From DASPRM01 sp035319065 (GTDB lineage: Bacteria; Acidobacteriota; Terriglobia; Terriglobales; Acidobacteriaceae): a DNA stretch of 64,000 bases. Of this stretch, positions 60,715 through 64,000 are shown piece after piece. Position numbers and translations under genes: made by a program. The notes beneath the pieces were generated by a model. That model searched no databases. It saw only the letters and a program-made list of their open reading frames with translations, and was not told where the DNA came from. How positions within the stretch are numbered: the first letter of the stretch is position 1; every line of letters starts with the position of its first letter. The stretch covers positions 14,205 to 78,204 of the forward strand of contig DATHDM010000316.1 of assembly GCA_035319065.1 (NCBI GenBank), given 5' to 3'.

Positions 60715-62610
60715 ATGGTTTTTCGTTTTGTTACCATCCTGCTGACCAGCGCGATGCTTCTGGCGGCCATCTCCTGCGAGGAGAGCGGCAAGGCCAAGAA
60801 GGCGATGGTCAACCCGGCGCCGCACGCGGTCGCGCCCAGCCTCAGCGCGAAGTCCGCCCTTCCGCCTCCACCCAAGGCTCCTGAGAAGCCGCTGCCGCAG
60901 CGCGATCCCGTAGACAATCTGATAGCTCAGGTCGAAAAGGAATATCAGGCGGGTCAGGCCAACTATGCCGCCGGCCACCGCGATGCGGCCAAGGACAATT
61001 TCGATCGCGCTTTCAACCTGCTGCTGCAGTCGCCGCTCAGCGTGCGCAACGACGACCGGCTGCAGGCGGAGTTCGACAAACTGGTAGAGAGCGTGCACAA
61101 CCTGGAGCTGGCGGCCCTGAAGCAGGGGGATGGCTTCACCGCGCAACCGTCGGAGCCGGCACCCATCGACGAAGCCAATTCTGTCACCTTTCCCGTCGAT
61201 CCCAACGTGAAGGCCAAGGCGGAGGCGGAGCTGAGCCAGACCCGGTCCGACCTGCCCCTGACGCTTAATGATCAGGTGGCGATGTACATCAACTACTTCT
61301 CGACCCGGGGGCGGGGTTACCTGGAGCGCGGCCTGATCCGCGCCGGGCGCTACGAAGACATGATTCGCTCCACGTTGAAGCAGGAGGGAGTGCCGCAGGA
61401 TTTGATCTACCTGGCGGAGGCCGAGTCCGGATTTCATCCCCTGGCCCTCTCGCGGGCAGGGGCGCGTGGCATGTGGCAGTTCATGTCCAGCCGGGCTGGC
61501 GGCTATGGGCTGGAGCGGAACTGGTGGGTCGATGATCGGCAGGATCCGGAAAAGTCCACTCGCGCTGCGGCGCGTCACCTGAAAGATCTCTACGACCAGT
61601 TCGGCGATTGGTATCTGGCGATGGCGGCCTACAACTCAGGCCCGGGAAATGTGCAGCAAGCGGTGCAGCGCACCGGGTACGCGGACTTCTGGGAGCTATA
61701 CCGGCGTAACGTGCTTCCGGTTGAGACCAAGAACTACGTGCCGATCATTCTGGCCGTGACCATCATGGCCAAGAACCCAGCGCAGTACGGGCTGGACCGT
61801 CTGGTCAAGGATCCTCCCGACAAGGTGGATCGCGTGTTGGTGGACTACCCGGTGGACCTGCGGCTGGTGGCAGAGTGCGTGGATAGCGATGCGGTGACAG
61901 TCCAGGATTTGAATCCCAGCCTGTTGCGGATGACAACACCGAAAGAGGGCCGTTACGAGTTGAAGGTTCCCCAGGGCACGGGGGAGCAATATCAGAAGCA
62001 GATCGCCGCTATCCCACGCGACATGCGGGTGTGGTGGCGATATCACCGCGTGAAGAGTGGAGAGAGCCTGAGCGAGATCGCCCGTCAGTACAAGACCACG
62101 CCGGCAGCGATCGAGCAGGTGAACAACCTGAAGGATGGTGATCTGCGAACGGACGCCAAGATAATCATTCCGGTGGCTCCGCGGCGGAATGCAGATTCGG
62201 CCAACCTGATCTATGCCAAGCGTCCCACGATCTACCGTGTGCGCAAGGGCGATACCGCCGTATCAGTGGCCGATGATTTTGGCGTTCCGGTGGAACGGCT
62301 GCGCCGCTGGAACCACCTGAAGGGCAATCAACTGGTGGCGGGCCGGACCCTGAGGATCTACCGCCCGGTAGGGACGAGAGACGTTGCTGAAGCGCGAACG
62401 GCGAGTCATAACCCCAAGTCGGCCAGCAAGATACATACCACCAGCCAGCACGATGCCGTGGTGCTGAAGCATCGCGTCAAGGCGGGTGAAACGCTGAGCA
62501 GCATTGCCACGAAGTACGACATTACGGTCGCAGATCTGCGCCGCAGCAACGCCCACCTGGGCAACAATATTCATCCCGGCGACGTGCTGGTTGTCAAAAT
62601 AGAACGCTGA
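60715..62610 (+). CDS. MltD-like membrane-bound lytic transglycosylase with three LysM domains
   Basis: A 631-residue lipoprotein-type enzyme that cuts peptidoglycan glycan chains. The signal ends in a lipobox with Cys21 (LLAAISC). A helical region at about 65-180 precedes the SLT domain, whose catalytic Glu237 is in YLAEAESGFHPLALSRAGARG, followed by MAAYNSGPGNVQQAV. Three LysM repeats follow at about 443-490, 507-552 and 586-631 (HRVKSGESLSEIARQYKTT and relatives), binding the glycan. It resembles E. coli MltD plus one more LysM. The start has no strong ribosome site and no promoter I trust; the gene starts 168 bases after the PLP enzyme. Confidence 0.93.
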   Translation: MVFRFVTILLTSAMLLAAISCEESGKAKKAMVNPAPHAVAPSLSAKSALPPPPKAPEKPLPQRDPVDNLIAQVEKEYQAGQANYAAGHRDAAKDNFDRAFNLLLQSPLSVRNDDRLQAEFDKLVESVHNLELAALKQGDGFTAQPSEPAPIDEANSVTFPVDPNVKAKAEAELSQTRSDLPLTLNDQVAMYINYFSTRGRGYLERGLIRAGRYEDMIRSTLKQEGVPQDLIYLAEAESGFHPLALSRAGARGMWQFMSSRAGGYGLERNWWVDDRQDPEKSTRAAARHLKDLYDQFGDWYLAMAAYNSGPGNVQQAVQRTGYADFWELYRRNVLPVETKNYVPIILAVTIMAKNPAQYGLDRLVKDPPDKVDRVLVDYPVDLRLVAECVDSDAVTVQDLNPSLLRMTTPKEGRYELKVPQGTGEQYQKQIAAIPRDMRVWWRYHRVKSGESLSEIARQYKTTPAAIEQVNNLKDGDLRTDAKIIIPVAPRRNADSANLIYAKRPTIYRVRKGDTAVSVADDFGVPVERLRRWNHLKGNQLVAGRTLRIYRPVGTRDVAEARTASHNPKSASKIHTTSQHDAVVLKHRVKAGETLSSIATKYDITVADLRRSNAHLGNNIHPGDVLVVKIER

Positions 62611-62631
62611 GTTTTCCCCGCCCGATCGCGC

Positions 62632-62662
62632 TTGCCCGAGGCAAAAAACGCTGTGCTATAAT
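62632..62662 (+). promoter_or_regulatory. Promoter of the histone-like gene
   Basis: TTGCCC (62632-62637), 19-base spacer, then TATAAT (62657-62662), with CCGCG directly after it. Leader of about 90 bases to the ATG at 62759, ending in AGGAGGAG. The -10 is perfect, the -35 four of six, and the spacer slightly long. Confidence 0.4.
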
Positions 62663-62758
62663 CCGCGCCGGTTTTTATATTCGTTCGCTTTGCAGTCGTG
62701 ATGTGCGCTTGTGAGCAGCAGAGGCGATGCGAGTTCGGACTAGAAATCAGGAGGAGCG

Positions 62759-63199
62759 ATGGCCTTCGACGACAAGACGCTATACGGACGCGACGACGAA
62801 ATGGATGATTACGGCGATGCCGAGATCTATGACGAGAGCCTAGAAGAGGATCTGGAGGAAGAAGAAGAGGAAGAGGAACCGATCAGCGCGGTGGTAGGCG
62901 AAACGGTGGGAGCCCCCGCGATGGGCGTGAGCGAAGGGGCAGCCGCCGCCCCGCCGCCGGCGCCGCCGAAGAAACCAGCCAAGAAGGCCGCCAAGAAAGC
63001 CGCAAAGAAAGCCGCAAAGAAAGCTGCAAAGAAAGCTGCCAAGAAAGCCAAGACAGCCGCGAAGAAGGCTAAGAAGAAGGCGGCGAAGCGTGGAGGGCGC
63101 CGCACCGCGGCGAAGCGCGGAGCGAAGAAGAAGGCGGCCAGGAAGGCAAAGAAGAAGGGCAGCCGGAAGAAGAAGGCGGGCCGTCGTCGCCGCAAGTAA
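62759..63199 (+). CDS. Two-faced histone H1-like protein: acidic head, Lys/Ala tail
   Basis: A 146-residue, low-complexity protein. Residues 1-40 are very acidic: 22 of 40 are Asp or Glu, ending with eight Glu in a row. Residues 41-70 are an Ala/Gly/Pro hinge. Residues 71-146 are strongly basic: AKKA repeats (74-97, six perfect four-residue units), then Lys/Arg/Gly-rich to the end RRRRK. The basic tail is like eukaryotic-type histone H1 tails and bacterial H1-like proteins, which bind DNA without sequence specificity. The acidic head is unusual. AGGAGG lies four bases before the ATG, and a promoter and terminator flank the gene. Confidence 0.82.
   Translation: MAFDDKTLYGRDDEMDDYGDAEIYDESLEEDLEEEEEEEEPISAVVGETVGAPAMGVSEGAAAAPPPAPPKKPAKKAAKKAAKKAAKKAAKKAAKKAKTAAKKAKKKAAKRGGRRTAAKRGAKKKAARKAKKKGSRKKKAGRRRRK
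62978..63049 (+). repeat. Six tandem 12-base repeats inside the histone-like gene
   Basis: Six consecutive copies of GCMAAGAAAGCY (some third-position changes) coding for AKKA units. Such repeats change copy number easily by slippage, so tail length may vary between strains. Confidence 0.8.
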
Positions 63200-63241
63200 G
63201 CGTGTTCGGCGGTGATCAGGCCGGGAAAATTCAGTTTATAG

Positions 63242-63271
63242 AAGCCGCGGGGCGAAGCCGCGGCTTTTTTT
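63242..63271 (+). terminator. Terminator of the histone-like gene
   Basis: AAGCCGCGG (63242-63250) pairs perfectly with CCGCGGCTT (63258-63266) around a seven-base loop, followed by a T-run to 63271. It starts 42 bases after the stop codon. Confidence 0.85.
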
Positions 63272-63314
63272 GTAGCGGAACTCCTTCGCTCGGGATAACA
63301 CGAAGAACGCACGC

Positions 63315-63340
63315 GTGCGGCGCGCCTGAAGCCGCGCGCT
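63315..63340. repeat. REP-like 26-bp element, copy 2
   Basis: Same element as at 47111-47136, 24 of 26 bases identical. The differences are a G/C change at position 11 and T/C near position 19. It lies in the short gap between the histone-like terminator and the next leftward gene. Confidence 0.5.
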
Positions 63341-63355
63341 TTGACGGCGATGAGA

Positions 63356-63571
63356 TCACTTCTTGCCCCGGACAGCGTCGAGGCAGCGGGTGTAGAGCTC
63401 AAGCAGGTGTTGGGCGTAATCCTCGGGGCGCCAAGCGGCGCCTCCCTGAAAGCCTGCTCCGGGCGCGCCGGTCTTGCCGTAGGAAGTTGTGATGGCGATG
63501 AATTTCATCATGTCGAGCGCCACGTCCTCGTCGCGGCGCGGGCCCAGAAGCATCCCGGGGACCTCGCTCAT
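63356..63571 (-). CDS. Small hypothetical protein
   Basis: A 71-residue protein, MSEVPGMLLGPRRDEDVALDMM at the start and a C-terminal helix (EDYAQHLLELYTRCLDAVRG). GGAGG sits six bases before the ATG, which is the main support for it being real. No domain is recognised; it is hydrophilic with one cysteine and no signal or membrane segment. It lies 139 bases downstream of the S24-type gene on the same strand. Confidence 0.6.
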   Translation of the reverse strand: MSEVPGMLLGPRRDEDVALDMMKFIAITTSYGKTGAPGAGFQGGAAWRPEDYAQHLLELYTRCLDAVRGKK

Positions 63572-63709
63572 CGAAGTTCCTCCAACTGAAAGAAGTGCAT
63601 GCTGCGCCGGCGGCCCCGGATGATACCGGGGAGGAAAACTACCCGAAGATCATAGCAGAGGGAGCGAGGGTTGCTCGGGCGCCGGCGGTGGCGGTCGCCC
63701 CACGGCGGC

Positions 63710-64000
63710 TCACGCTTCCATGGCCGCGTGGCAAACCCTGCCGACAATGTGTTCGGCGTAGCTGTGTCCGGGTTCCACGGCCACGACGCTCACCGGGTAC
63801 TCGCGGTTGTGCGGGCGCAGCAGCAGATTTGGGCCTGCGAGCTCGACGTAGCCAAGCGCGCAGGAATCGGGAGCAGAGGAGCGGACAGCGTACACGTTGC
63901 GATCGTGCTTGCGATAGGGGTGGAGCGAGTTGTAGTGGCGATCGATCAGCAGCAGCGCACCCGGCAGAAAGCGCGGGAACATGCTCATGCCCTCGTGAGC
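63710..64000 (-). CDS. S24-type (LexA-like) peptidase domain protein, C-terminal part
   Basis: The frame is open to the edge of the window, so the gene starts outside; 96 residues are visible. FPRFLPGALLLIDRHYN near the beginning resembles the S24/LexA region around the catalytic serine (MxPxxxxGxxLxxD), and NVYAVRSSAPDSCALGYVEL with LLLRPHNREYPVSVVAVE fits the following strands. The usual serine position is Met or Phe here, so it may be inactive or use another residue. Such proteins are often regulators with an N-terminal DNA-binding domain, but that part is not visible. Confidence in the fold is moderate. Confidence 0.6.
   Translation of the reverse strand, partial: AHEGMSMFPRFLPGALLLIDRHYNSLHPYRKHDRNVYAVRSSAPDSCALGYVELAGPNLLLRPHNREYPVSVVAVEPGHSYAEHIVGRVCHAAMEA

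Noticed and set aside
62978..63049. Regular 12-base repeats, briefly considered as a CRISPR-like array
   Set aside because: No spacers: the units are directly contiguous and encode AKKA in frame with the histone-like gene.

Overview
The window looks like a piece of an Acidobacteriota chromosome, probably class Terriglobia (Koribacter-like soil lineages). I infer this from high-GC DNA with many GTG and TTG starts, a 1246-residue TonB-dependent receptor with an N-terminal carboxypeptidase-regulatory-like domain (a family greatly expanded in this phylum), secreted DUF4382/DUF4397 lipoproteins, a CarD-type regulator, and tandem cysteine-rich secreted proteins of a kind I associate with acidobacteria. 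No rRNA or tRNA gene, CRISPR array, transposase, integrase or prophage is visible. The content is mostly housekeeping and cell-envelope chromosome, not an island.

Layout. 1-8.8 kb: the 3' end of a MauG-like di-haem cytochrome gene, prmC, rsmI, a zinc-ribbon protein, a methyltransferase, a membrane-anchored GcvH-like protein lacking the lipoyl lysine, a non-coding or small-ORF island ending in a strong terminator, a small cytochrome c, hemA and a TPR protein. 8.9-14.5 kb: a DUF4397 lipoprotein, then the translation cluster rplM-rpsI-rpsB-tsf-pyrH-frr, with a structured leader before rpsB. 14.5-24.6 kb: a PLP decarboxylase, small membrane and zinc-ribbon proteins, a DUF4382 lipoprotein, an apparently leaderless molybdopterin oxidoreductase, an SDR, a class-I glutamine amidotransferase hydrolase and a PlsC acyltransferase. 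24.6-31.2 kb: a cupin, two tandem eight-cysteine secreted proteins sharing an upstream element, asnA, a peptide-transporter ATPase, a YIP1-type membrane protein and a DinB protein. 31.2-37.7 kb: a methyltransferase, a radical SAM/SPASM enzyme, proC, an Asp/Glu racemase family protein, an adenosine-deaminase family gene, maf and a lone receiver protein. 37.8-47.7 kb: an Na+/solute symporter, a SYLF protein, an S9 peptidase overlapping an NAD-epimerase, a coiled-coil/zinc-ribbon protein, a TPR protein and an RlmI-like methyltransferase. 48.0-54.2 kb: a leftward set carD, ruvX, mltG, a lipoprotein and an FtsX-type permease, divergent from greA and a CDP-alcohol phosphatidyltransferase. 54.3-64 kb: isoaspartyl peptidase, the TonB receptor, a trans-sulfuration enzyme, a MltD-like LysM transglycosylase, a two-faced histone-like protein, and the end of an S24-type peptidase gene.

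How the genes relate. The rplM-frr block supplies ribosomal subunits, elongation and recycling factors plus UMP kinase. carD and greA are divergent and both act on RNA polymerase. mltG, the MltD-like enzyme and the phospholipid genes serve the envelope. proC, asnA, the trans-sulfuration enzyme, the isoaspartyl peptidase and the S9 peptidase fit amino-acid and peptide scavenging together with the peptide ABC ATPase and TonB receptor.

Most unusual signals: a 45-base element conserved upstream of the two eight-cysteine paralogues; three consecutive hairpins before rpsB; TATAAT boxes placed 6-8 bases before start codons (candidate leaderless mRNAs); a repeated -10 motif TATAATCYGCG; the GcvH-like protein with Gly at the lipoyl position; and the acidic/basic histone-like protein. 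I see no clearly novel multi-gene system; the cysteine-rich pair is the best candidate for undescribed biology.
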